Of a stretch of 14,772 nt of DNA, positions 7,145-14,414 are shown one piece after another (the stretch's first letter is position 1; each line of letters starts with the position of its first letter). The stretch lies in the NCBI GenBank assembly GCA_900290385.1, contig OMSV01000210.1, forward strand, positions 1-14,772, read 5' to 3'. Source of the DNA: Syntrophobacter sp. SbD2 (lineage in GTDB: Bacteria > Desulfobacterota > Syntrophobacteria > Syntrophobacterales > Syntrophobacteraceae). The notes beneath the pieces were generated by a model. It did no database searches. It was not told the origin of the DNA and saw only the letters and a list, made by a program, of their open reading frames with translations. Position numbers and translations under genes: made by a program.

Positions 7145-7390
7145 AGACTCATATTCTCCGCCAGGAGGAGATTGCCGAAATATATTTTTGTGGAAAACCG
7201 GCCCCTGCAATGACTGCGTTTTTTTATAGCATACAGATATGAAAAAAGGGATTACTTAATGCGGGAAGGGCGCGAATAGGCTAAAATGATTACTCTGTAA
7301 AATCGGGTAGATAAAATAGCATTTCGTCAACGCGGAATGCTCCACGGGAGATTGGTTTACCGACACTGCCGGGCTGATGAGAAGGAACCG
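7145..7390. promoter_or_regulatory. Divergent intergenic region between the CoA-transferase/GNAT gene and nadE
   Basis: This 246-bp gap must hold outward promoters for both strands. AT-rich blocks occur at 7209-7258 and 7278-7320, the latter with three TAAAAT hexamers (7282, 7298, 7312) that could serve as -10 boxes for nadE. I could not pair any of them with a good -35 at 16-18 bp, so no exact promoter is assigned. Confidence 0.35.
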
Positions 7391-9031
7391 ATGATGCGTA
7401 TCGCAATGGGGCAGATCGATCCTTTGGTTGGAGACCTCGATGGCAACACGCGCGAAATATGCGAATTTATTGAAATAGCGAAAAAGGCCAATGCCGAACT
7501 GATCATTTTCCCTGAATTGTCCATAATGGGATACCCGCCGCGTGACCTTCTCGACAAACGCGGTTTTGTAGCCGACAGTCTTCGTTACTGGGAGCGCATA
7601 GCGAGCGCGAGCAAAGGTATTGGGGTCATCTTTGGAGCGGTTTCGGTCAATGAGGGCTGCGGAAAGCCCTACCACAATTCCGCTGTGTTCTATGAAGACG
7701 GCGAGCTCCGTTGCACCGCCCATAAGATGCTCCTGCCCTCCTATGATGTATTCGATGAGGAGCGATATTTCGAACCCGGCAAAGCGGCGGCCTGGGTCGA
7801 TTTCAGGGGCAAGCGGATCGGCATTACGATTTGCGAAGACGCATGGAACGTACCGGGCTATCTTCCGGGTCCTCTCTATAGTGCCGATCCGGTGGGTGAA
7901 TTGAGCAAAGCCTCGGTCGATCTTATTGTAAATATTTCCGCCTCTCCCTATCACGTAGGCAAGCCACACTGGGTTGGCCAACTGCTGAAGAGTCAGGCTG
8001 CCTGCGCAGGCGCCCCAATAGTTTATGTGAACCAGGTTGGCGGAAACGACGAGCTGATTTTCCACGGACACAGCATGATCTGGGATGAAAAGGGCCGCCT
8101 TTGCGCTACAGGCGCCGATTTCGCGGAGGACCTGATCGTCTATGACACGGGCGGAGGCGATTGTGAACTTCATGCGGCTGACTATGACCACGTCTCAGAG
8201 GTGATTGGAGCGCTCACCCTGGGGTTGGGCGACTATGCCCGCAAGTGCTCTTTCAAACGGGCGGTGATCGGGCTCAGCGGCGGGGTGGATTCTGCGCTGA
8301 CGGCTTGCCTGGCTGCAATTGCGCTGGGCGCCGAGAACGTTCTGGGGGTCTCGATGCCCGGTCCTTTTAACGCTCCCGAAAGCCTTAGCGATGCGCGTGA
8401 ATTAGCCGCCCGGCTTGGAATCGGCTTTGAGGTGATTGCGATCGATGAGCTTTTTTCGACCGCGCTGAAGTCTTTGAAACCGATTTTTAACGATTTGCCG
8501 CACGACTTTACCGAAGAAAATCTACAGGCGCGCATCAGGGGTATGGTGCTGATGTCCATTTCCAACAAGTTCGGCAGGCTGCTTCTGAGTACGGGCAATA
8601 AATCGGAAATCGCAGTCGGATATTGTACACTCTACGGGGATATGAACGGTGGGCTTGCGGTCTTGGGCGATGTTCCCAAAACCATGGTCTATGAACTTGC
8701 CCACAGACTAAACGATGAACGTGGATGGATCCCGGAGCGCATACTCACGCGCGCTCCCTCCGCGGAGTTGCGGCCAAATCAGACGGACCAGGACACACTT
8801 CCGCCTTACGAAATTATGGACGCTATTCTGGCCGAATTTGTGGAGCAGCGCCTTCCGGTAAAGCAGATAATAGCCAGCGGGTTTGATCCGGAAACCGTGA
8901 GATGGGTGGTAAGGCGAGTCGAACTCAACGAATACAAACGCTGGCAGGCGCCCCCGATCTTGAGGGTTACAACGAAGGCCTTCGGGATCGGCAGGCGCAA
9001 TCCAATCGCGCAGGGATATATCGAAACCTGA
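7391..9031 (+). CDS. nadE: Glutamine-dependent NAD+ synthetase
   Basis: This 546-residue protein converts deamido-NAD+ to NAD+ using ATP and glutamine, the last step of NAD biosynthesis. The N-terminal nitrilase-type glutaminase has the full catalytic triad: E42 (FPELS), K113 (AHKMLLP) and C149 (TICEDAW). The C-terminal synthetase has the PP-loop GLSGGVDSALT near residue 293. Motifs STGNKSEIAVGYCTLYGDMNGG and PSAELRPNQTDQDTLPPYE are typical of NadE. The ATG at 7391 follows GAAGGA and is preferred to the frame extension to 7337; a second ATG follows immediately at 7394. Its 246-bp upstream gap separates it from the divergent CoA-transferase gene and holds three TAAAAT boxes (7282, 7298, 7312). 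It precedes glnB by 73 bp. Confidence 0.94.
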   Translation: MMRIAMGQIDPLVGDLDGNTREICEFIEIAKKANAELIIFPELSIMGYPPRDLLDKRGFVADSLRYWERIASASKGIGVIFGAVSVNEGCGKPYHNSAVFYEDGELRCTAHKMLLPSYDVFDEERYFEPGKAAAWVDFRGKRIGITICEDAWNVPGYLPGPLYSADPVGELSKASVDLIVNISASPYHVGKPHWVGQLLKSQAACAGAPIVYVNQVGGNDELIFHGHSMIWDEKGRLCATGADFAEDLIVYDTGGGDCELHAADYDHVSEVIGALTLGLGDYARKCSFKRAVIGLSGGVDSALTACLAAIALGAENVLGVSMPGPFNAPESLSDARELAARLGIGFEVIAIDELFSTALKSLKPIFNDLPHDFTEENLQARIRGMVLMSISNKFGRLLLSTGNKSEIAVGYCTLYGDMNGGLAVLGDVPKTMVYELAHRLNDERGWIPERILTRAPSAELRPNQTDQDTLPPYEIMDAILAEFVEQRLPVKQIIASGFDPETVRWVVRRVELNEYKRWQAPPILRVTTKAFGIGRRNPIAQGYIET

Positions 9032-9032
9032 C

Positions 9033-9047
9033 GTACATTTTTGTTAC
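9033..9047 (+). promoter_or_regulatory. AT-rich motif upstream of glnB, shared with glnA
   Basis: GTACATTTTTGTTAC lies just after the nadE stop and 58 bp before the glnB start. Thirteen of its bases (9035-9047) recur exactly, in inverted orientation, at 12222-12234 upstream of glnA, and 13 bases (9033-9045) recur in direct orientation at 12103-12115. A further inverted 10-bp match, AACAAAAATG at 9098-9107, runs into the glnB start codon. The core approximates a palindrome (AACA-N4-TGTT), so a dimeric regulator is a possibility. Confidence 0.45.
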
Positions 9048-9083
9048 TTTTGTCCGATAAACTTTTTCGAATACAGGTTTTGA

Positions 9084-9443
<360 letters not shown>

Positions 9444-9462
9444 AATGTATCAATAATAAATC

Positions 9463-12060
9463 ATGGTCCAACGTTCAAATCTAACTCGAAAACTCAAAGA
9501 TCTGCGGGATCATTTCGTTCGGGAATGCCGCACGGATGTTCCCGGGCTGCTGGCGGCGCGCACCTATTCGTCCAACCTGCAAGAGGCCCTTGGCAGTTTG
9601 TTAAGCGAACATTCGGAGCCCCAGGAAGGCTGGGCTTTGGTTGCCGTAGGCGGTTTCGGCCGTGGTGAACTCAGCTTCGCCTCCGACCTCGATCTACTGT
9701 TCCTTTATAAAAAACGGCTTCCTACATTTTTGTCGGAACTGGTTCACTATCTCGTGTACGGCTTGTGGGACAGCGCGTTCGAAGTCGGACACGCCACTGC
9801 TTCCGTTTCTATGGTCCGCAATATGGTTCAGAACGATTTCTCCATTCTGACCAACTACCTTGAAGCTCGCCTGGTTGCGGGAGACGCCGAGTTTTTCAAT
9901 GATTGGCAAAGGTCCTTTCTCAAGTTGTTCGGCAATCCCGGCAGACGGCGGCGGTTCCTTCAGGACCTGATCGCATATAGAGAGGCAAGACTCCACCAGT
10001 ATGGTGAAAGCCCCTATCTGCTGGAGCCTAACGTTAAGGATGGAGTGGGGGGGCTGCGCGACCTGCATACGATCAGGTGGGCGGGAATTGTGTACCTTCA
10101 CGATCCTTCGCTGGAATCAATGCTCAATAATGAATGGCTCATGGATGCCGAGAAACTCTGGATCGAGCAGTCATACGATTTTCTGTGGCGGGTAAGGCTT
10201 CAACTGCACCAGTTGAGTGCAAGAAGGCAGGACAGGCTGCTTTTTCCGGAGCAGGAACAGATTGCGGGGCGAATGGGTTGCATTGCAGGTACGGAAGGTT
10301 CTGCCGTTGAGGGTTTCATGCGCCTGTATTACCGCTGCACTTCGCGCGTACGCAGGACGACCTCCTTTTTTCTGGAAAGACTCGAGGAGTCCCAGAGGAG
10401 GTTTCGCCGTTTTCATCTGCGCAGGCGCATCCTGCCGGGTCCATTTCTGCTGGAAGGCAAGCACCTTCATTTTATGGAACCGGAATGGGTGAGGAAAGAT
10501 CCGCTTTTGCTCATGCGATTCTTCTGGCAGGCGGCACGTTCCAAAGCTCATTTTCACCACAATGCGGGAAAAATTATCCGGGAAAATCTGGGTGGGTTTG
10601 GAGATCGCGAAAGGCGAAATCCCGAGGCAATAAATCAGTTCTTCGACATCTTGCTGGACCCGCAATACTCGTTCCAAGTCCTTAAGACCATGCTGGAAAC
10701 ATCCTTTCTGCAGGTATTCATCCCGGAATTCTCTGCGGTGCGTTATCGGGTCCAAAATGACGTCTATCATGTCTATACTGTTGATGAGCACCTGCTGCGC
10801 ACGGTCCGCGAACTTCATCTTATCGAAGCGGGCGAGGTCAATGGCGAAGAGCCTTTAAAGAGCGCCGGAGAGCTGATAGGTCCCGAGGAGCGGCGTATTC
10901 TCTACCTGGCCGGGCTTCTGCACGACATTGGGAAGGGGCGGGGGAATAATCACTCGATGCACGGCGCCATGATGGCCGGGGAAATCGCGATAAGGATGGG
11001 ATTGAGTGACAGTCAGAGAAATCTGCTTTGTTTTTTGATCGAACATCACCTTATTCTTGCCGAAACCGCACTCAAGCGGGATTTAATGGACGAAAAGCCG
11101 GTATCGCACTCTGCGGTAACCATCAAGGATCGCCAGCGGTTGCTTTTGCTCTATATGCTTACTGTGGCTGACAGCCGCGCGACCGGTACGGAGGCATGGA
11201 ACACCTGGAAAGCGTCCCTGCTTAGAGAGCTTTTCTTCAAGGTTGACAGGCTGCTGCTGCGGGCGGACCTGGAACCGGAGGACATCGAGACGCGCACCGC
11301 GCAAACGCAGAGAGAAGTTTTGGCCCTTTTGCCCGACCCGGCTGAAAGCGAAAGGCTGTCCGGATGGATGGAGAGGCTGCCTTTCAGGTATTTGCTCTCC
11401 CATCATCCGCAGGAGATTCTAAAGCACTATGAGATGGAGAAGCAACTGGCGCACCGCCCGGTTTGCTTCAAGGCAGAACCGCTAGAAGGCGAGATGTGGC
11501 AGACCACCGTTGTAACTCGTGATCGACCCGGGCTGTTTGCTCTCATTACCGGTGTTCTGTGGGCAAGAGGATTGAATATCCTTTCCGCCGACATCTATAC
11601 CCGAGAACCCGGTGTGGCCTGCGATATCCTGCGTGTCGAGCGGATTCCCGACCCTCTTCATCGCGAAGAACTGTGGGTCAAGGTGGAAAGCGATCTTGTT
11701 CGCGCCCTTGCCGATTCATCCTATCTTGACGAAATACTGGAAAGCAGGCGCAGGCCATCGGTTCTGGAGACTAAGTGCTATCCACGCAAAGAGGATAAGG
11801 TCATAATCGACGAGGAGGCTTCGGACTTCTATACCCTGATCGAAGTATATACCTTGGACCGGCCGGGCGTACTGCACGCGATCACCAACGCCCTGTTCGA
11901 ACTGGATATAAGTATTCAACTTGCCAAGATATCGACACCTGGAGCGCAGGTTGTCGATATCTTTTACGTCACCGACTTGAGCGGCGAGAAGCTGATTAGC
12001 CACGACAGGCATGAACAGGTAAGAGAAAAGATCCTTGGGCGTCTGTCCGAGGTCTGCTGA
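9463..12060 (+). CDS. glnD: Bifunctional uridylyltransferase/uridylyl-removing enzyme GlnD
   Basis: This 865-residue enzyme uridylylates PII when glutamine is low and removes UMP when it is high. Domains in order are: a nucleotidyltransferase with GGFGRGEL at about 63-70 and the metal-binding SDLDLL at about 74-79; a GlnD-type helical part (EPNVKDGVGGLRDLHTIRWA); an HD hydrolase with LLHDIGKG near 485-492 and a downstream IEHH; and two C-terminal ACT domains starting near 681 (TRDRPGLFALITGVL) and 790 (VYTLDRPGVLHAITNAL), which sense glutamine. All catalytic signatures look intact and the length is close to the E. coli enzyme (890). The start has no strong ribosome binding site, consistent with coupling to glnB 19 bp upstream. 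Its target GlnB is the adjacent gene. Confidence 0.96.
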   Translation: MVQRSNLTRKLKDLRDHFVRECRTDVPGLLAARTYSSNLQEALGSLLSEHSEPQEGWALVAVGGFGRGELSFASDLDLLFLYKKRLPTFLSELVHYLVYGLWDSAFEVGHATASVSMVRNMVQNDFSILTNYLEARLVAGDAEFFNDWQRSFLKLFGNPGRRRRFLQDLIAYREARLHQYGESPYLLEPNVKDGVGGLRDLHTIRWAGIVYLHDPSLESMLNNEWLMDAEKLWIEQSYDFLWRVRLQLHQLSARRQDRLLFPEQEQIAGRMGCIAGTEGSAVEGFMRLYYRCTSRVRRTTSFFLERLEESQRRFRRFHLRRRILPGPFLLEGKHLHFMEPEWVRKDPLLLMRFFWQAARSKAHFHHNAGKIIRENLGGFGDRERRNPEAINQFFDILLDPQYSFQVLKTMLETSFLQVFIPEFSAVRYRVQNDVYHVYTVDEHLLRTVRELHLIEAGEVNGEEPLKSAGELIGPEERRILYLAGLLHDIGKGRGNNHSMHGAMMAGEIAIRMGLSDSQRNLLCFLIEHHLILAETALKRDLMDEKPVSHSAVTIKDRQRLLLLYMLTVADSRATGTEAWNTWKASLLRELFFKVDRLLLRADLEPEDIETRTAQTQREVLALLPDPAESERLSGWMERLPFRYLLSHHPQEILKHYEMEKQLAHRPVCFKAEPLEGEMWQTTVVTRDRPGLFALITGVLWARGLNILSADIYTREPGVACDILRVERIPDPLHREELWVKVESDLVRALADSSYLDEILESRRRPSVLETKCYPRKEDKVIIDEEASDFYTLIEVYTLDRPGVLHAITNALFELDISIQLAKISTPGAQVVDIFYVTDLSGEKLISHDRHEQVREKILGRLSEVC

Positions 12061-12221
12061 CCGTTCATGTTTGGCTCGATTTTCCAGGGTAGTGCGCCAA
12101 GGGTACATTTTTGTTCGAAACCGGTCTTAGCTTTTGGATAAGAAATTCGATTGAATTTTCGAGTAATTACAGTTTCCAATGCCCTTTAGGCATGTTCTTT
12201 CACGTTTTTGCCGTACTTTGC

Positions 12222-12235
12222 GTAACAAAAATGTT
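12222..12235 (-). promoter_or_regulatory. Inverted copy of the glnB/glnA shared motif
   Basis: GTAACAAAAATGTT contains the palindromic core AACA-AAAA-TGTT. Its complement matches the glnB upstream motif over 13 bases. The direct partner in this region is at 12103-12115, 106 bp away (119 bp between motif starts), and both lie upstream of the sigma-54 promoter, where enhancer-binding proteins usually bind. Its binding protein is unknown. Confidence 0.4.
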
Positions 12236-12309
12236 TTTTTCATTGGCCGGGTCAGGGGTTACTCACAGTTGGTCTCGGGCTCGGAATTGTTAAAAGGCCT
12301 TCGATCAGA

Positions 12310-12331
12310 GGGGGCGGGAAGGGGGCGGGAA
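12310..12331 (+). repeat. 11-bp G-rich tandem repeat, potential G-quadruplex
   Basis: Two perfect copies of GGGGGCGGGAA lie head to tail at 12310-12320 and 12321-12331. They provide four runs of three or more G separated by loops of 1, 2 and 1 nt, a canonical intramolecular G-quadruplex pattern on the coding strand. It ends 14 bp before the sigma-54 -24 element of glnA. Confidence 0.6.
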
Positions 12332-12339
12332 GAAAATTG

Positions 12340-12368
12340 TTGACGTTGGCAAGCAAATTGCCTAGACA
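12340..12368 (+). promoter_or_regulatory. glnA promoter: sigma-54 -24/-12 element interleaved with a sigma-70-like element
   Basis: TTGGCAAG (12346-12353), four bases, then TTGC (12358-12361) matches the sigma-54 consensus YTGGCACG-N4-TTGCW, with the invariant GG (12348-12349) and GC (12360-12361) in the correct -24/-12 phase. Transcription would start near 12372, about 48 bp before the ATG. The same stretch offers TTGACG (12340-12345), a 17-bp spacer and TAGACA (12363-12368), a fair -35 with a weak -10 for the housekeeping factor. Dual nitrogen-responsive and constitutive promoters are known for glnA in enteric bacteria. Confidence 0.72.
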
Positions 12369-12419
12369 TTCCGGATTGAGCCGTTCAATGTGTATTTTGA
12401 AAACTCACAGGAGGAAATT

Positions 12420-13872
12420 ATGACCCCAAAAGAAGTAGTGGCTTTTGCAAAACAAAACGGCGCCAAGATAGTTGATTTCAAGTTCATGGACTTTATCGGG
12501 ATATGGCAGCATTTTTCTGTTCCGATCTCAGAGTTGGGCGAAAGTGACTTCGAAAGCGGCTACGGTTTCGATGGATCCAGCATCCGTGGATGGCAGCCTA
12601 TACACGCCAGTGACATGCTGATTATTCCGGACCCGGAGACGGCAGTGATGGAACCGTTTACAGCCGCGCCAACCCTTACGATGATCTGCAATATAGTCGA
12701 TCCCGTGACGAAGAAAAAATATACGCGCGATCCCAGAAACATCGCGCAGAAGGCTGAAGCATTCCTTAAGTCCACAGGGGTGGGCGATATGGCCTGGTTC
12801 GGCCCGGAAGCCGAGTTTTTCATCTTCGACGATATCCGGTTCGACAGCTCAGTTAACTTTAGCTACTACTACATCGATTCCGTCGAGGGTCAGTGGAACA
12901 CCGGAAGGATCGAGAGCCCGAACCTCGGATACAAGCCCCGCTACAAAGAGGGCTATTTCCCTGTGCCTCCGATGGATTCCCAGCAGGATATCCGTTCCGA
13001 GATGATCCTGACAATGGAGCAGGTCGGTGTGCGCACGGAATGTCAGCACCACGAGGTTGCCACCGCCGGTCAGGCTGAAATCGATATGAAGGCGGCCCCT
13101 CTTGTCAAGATGGCCGACAACCTGGCGTGGTACAAATATGTTCTAAAAAATGTCGCCAAGAAATATGGCAAGACGGTTACCCTCATGCCGAAGCCGCTTT
13201 ATGGCGACAACGGCACGGGCATGCACACCCATTTCAGCCTCTGGAAAGGGGGCAAGCCGCTATTTGCCGGGGACAAGTACGCGGAAAGGGGGCAAGCCGC
13301 TATTTGCCGGGGACAAGTACGCGGGTCTGAGTCAAATGGCTCTTTGGGCGGCAGGCGGGATACTGAAACATGCCCCGGCGCTGTGCGCCATAACCAACCC
13401 GACGACCAATTCCTACAAGAGGCTGGTCCCCGGATATGAAGCTCCGGTGAACCTGGCTTACTCGAGCCGCAACCGAAGCGCAGGCATCCGTATTCCGATG
13501 TACTCGGCGTCTCCGGCGGCCAAAAGGCTCGAGGTCCGCTTCCCCGACCCGTCGTGCAACGGCTATCTCGCTTTCAGCGCGCTGCTTATGGCCGCCCTTG
13601 ACGGCATCGAAAACAAGATCGATCCGGGCCAGCCGCTCGATGAGGACATCTACGGATTGAGTGCGAAAGAGCTGGCAAAAGTTCCATCGACTCCGGGGTC
13701 CCTTGAAGAATCCCTCAAGGCGCTTGGAAAAGACCACAAGTTTCTGCTGAAGGGCGACGTTTTCACCAAGGATGTAATAGACATGTGGATCGAATACAAG
13801 ACCCTGAACGAAGTGGACGTCGTACGCATGCGGCCGCATCCCATGGAATTCAAACTCTACTTCGACATATAA
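12420..13872 (+). pseudogene. glnA: Glutamine synthetase type I, frameshifted by a 40-bp duplication
   Basis: The enzyme makes glutamine from glutamate, ammonia and ATP as a cytoplasmic dodecamer. The ATG at 12420 follows AGGAGG at ideal spacing; an in-frame GTG at 12390 is less likely. The frame is a normal GlnA up to residue 288, including GYGFDGSSIRGW and the [12 protein letters not shown] motif with H269. An exact tandem 40-bp duplication (13243-13322) then shifts the frame. The reading continues as 51 unrelated residues to a stop ending at 13439. The true C-terminal half ([35 protein letters not shown]) is in another frame to the TAA ending at 13872. Deleting one copy restores 470 residues, the normal length, with adenylylation tyrosine Y398 (DEDIYGLS) in place. 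As written, the catalytic C-terminal half is lost. Codons outside the duplication look undecayed, so the lesion is either recent or an assembly error. Confidence 0.9.
13243..13322 (+). repeat. Perfect 40-bp tandem duplication inside glnA
   Basis: Copies at 13243-13282 and 13283-13322 are identical base for base, and the next two bases (GG) also fit the period. The unit starts GGAAAGGGGGCAAGCC and ends GGACAAGTACGC. Forty is not a multiple of three, so the second copy shifts the glnA frame. A single copy encodes the normal [18 protein letters not shown] of the enzyme. Confidence 0.97.
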
Positions 13873-13954
13873 AGATGAATTGAGGGATTTAGGGATTAAG
13901 AAGAAGTTTGGATAGGTGTCTATTCTCTAAAGATCTCAGGAACACTGATTTGAG

Positions 13955-13998
13955 AATCCCCCGGGTTGGTGTAAAATCCCAGCCCGGGGGATTTTTAT
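13955..13998 (+). terminator. Rho-independent terminator downstream of glnA
   Basis: Arms 13955-13969 and 13979-13993 form a 15-bp stem (one G-U pair) rich in C/G, with a 9-nt loop, followed by TTTTATTTT. It lies 82 bp after the glnA stop codon and is a textbook intrinsic terminator. Confidence 0.9.
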
Positions 13999-14025
13999 TT
14001 TCTGTGGGGCTTAGCACATACGGAA

Positions 14026-14054
14026 CCACGGATGAACGCGGATATACACGGATT
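14026..14054. repeat. Imperfect ACGGAT-type tandem repeat
   Basis: Degenerate units (CCACGGATGA, ACGCGGATAT, ACACGGATT) lie in tandem just before the cupin gene, and a further ACGGATAAACAC lies at 14082-14093, inside its 5' end. The phrase resembles dispersed intergenic repeats that I recall from other environmental genomes. Confidence 0.5.
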
Positions 14055-14072
14055 GCTGAAGAGGATTGTCCT

Positions 14073-14414
14073 GTGATACCAACGGATAAACACAGCGCGA
14101 AAGGAAATATCTACTCAGATGTGCCTGACCGTCTCCCGGAGGAAATCATGGAAACATTGGTCAGTTCGGGAAAGGTGAGAATCCAAAGAATCATCTCTTA
14201 CTCTCATGCTTCACCGGAAGGGTTCTGGTACGATCAGGACGAAAACGAATGGGTCCTGCTCACAAAGGGCAGCGCTGCATTAAAATTTGATGGAAAAGAG
14301 GAACTGCTTCTTTTGCGACCCGGCGACTGGGTCGATATTCCGGCCCATGTAAGGCACCGGGTGGAATGGACCGACCCGGAGGATAAGACGGTGTGGGTGG
14401 GGGTGTTTTATTAA
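14073..14414 (+). CDS. Small single-domain cupin protein
   Basis: From the GTG at 14073 (AGAGGA 7 nt upstream) this is a 113-residue protein. It has a cupin core: FWYDQDENEWVLLTKGSAALKFDG (motif 1 region) and LRPGDWVDIPAHVRHRVEWTD (motif 2 region). The histidines in PAHVRHRVEW and the acidic residues in DQDENEW would be the metal ligands. A widespread family of about 105 residues with the pattern SPEGFWYDQDENEWVLL exists, but its function is unassigned to my knowledge. The frame is open to 13908, but that extension crosses the glnA terminator and the repeat, so it is unlikely to be coding. No ATG lies near the expected start, so the first residues are uncertain. Its stop overlaps that of the convergent dnaE gene by 4 bp. 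Confidence 0.75.
   Translation: MIPTDKHSAKGNIYSDVPDRLPEEIMETLVSSGKVRIQRIISYSHASPEGFWYDQDENEWVLLTKGSAALKFDGKEELLLLRPGDWVDIPAHVRHRVEWTDPEDKTVWVGVFY

Larger units (their letters stand above)
12061..12419 (+). promoter_or_regulatory. glnD-glnA intergenic regulatory region
   Basis: These 359 bp contain no gene but dense regulatory-looking sequence: an AT-rich motif shared with glnB at 12103-12115 and inverted at 12222-12235, a GC-skewed G-rich direct repeat at 12310-12331, and overlapping sigma-54 and sigma-70-like promoter elements at 12340-12368. A strong ribosome binding site (AGGAGG) follows at 12409-12414. I see no clear terminator directly after glnD. Confidence 0.6.

Noticed and set aside
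7256..8191. 311-codon open frame on the minus strand
   Set aside because: It lies opposite the glutaminase domain of nadE, whose plus-strand frame has every catalytic motif. The minus-strand translation shows no family pattern.
10171..10818. 215-codon minus-strand frame
   Set aside because: It is a shadow inside glnD. The plus-strand protein is intact and conserved across this stretch.
12093..12107. Possible NtrC site TGCGCC-N3-GGTACA upstream of glnA
   Set aside because: The half-sites are each one base off TGCACC/GGTGCA and the spacer is 3 rather than 5 bp. It also overlaps the AT-rich shared motif, so the match is too weak to call.
12390..12419. Longer glnA start at GTG 12390
   Set aside because: It adds ten residues not seen in GlnA, while the ATG at 12420 has an ideal AGGAGG upstream and gives the normal 470-residue length.
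13300..13839. 179-codon minus-strand frame over the glnA 3' half
   Set aside because: It is antisense to clearly conserved glutamine synthetase sequence, and the duplication affects both strands equally.
13150..13872. Separate gene encoding the glutamine synthetase C-terminal half
   Set aside because: It has no start signal of its own. Its first part is the wrong frame of glnA, and only after the duplication does it read as glutamine synthetase.
13908..14072. N-terminal extension of the cupin frame
   Set aside because: It crosses the glnA terminator hairpin and the ACGGAT repeat, and similarity to small cupins begins only after the GTG at 14073.
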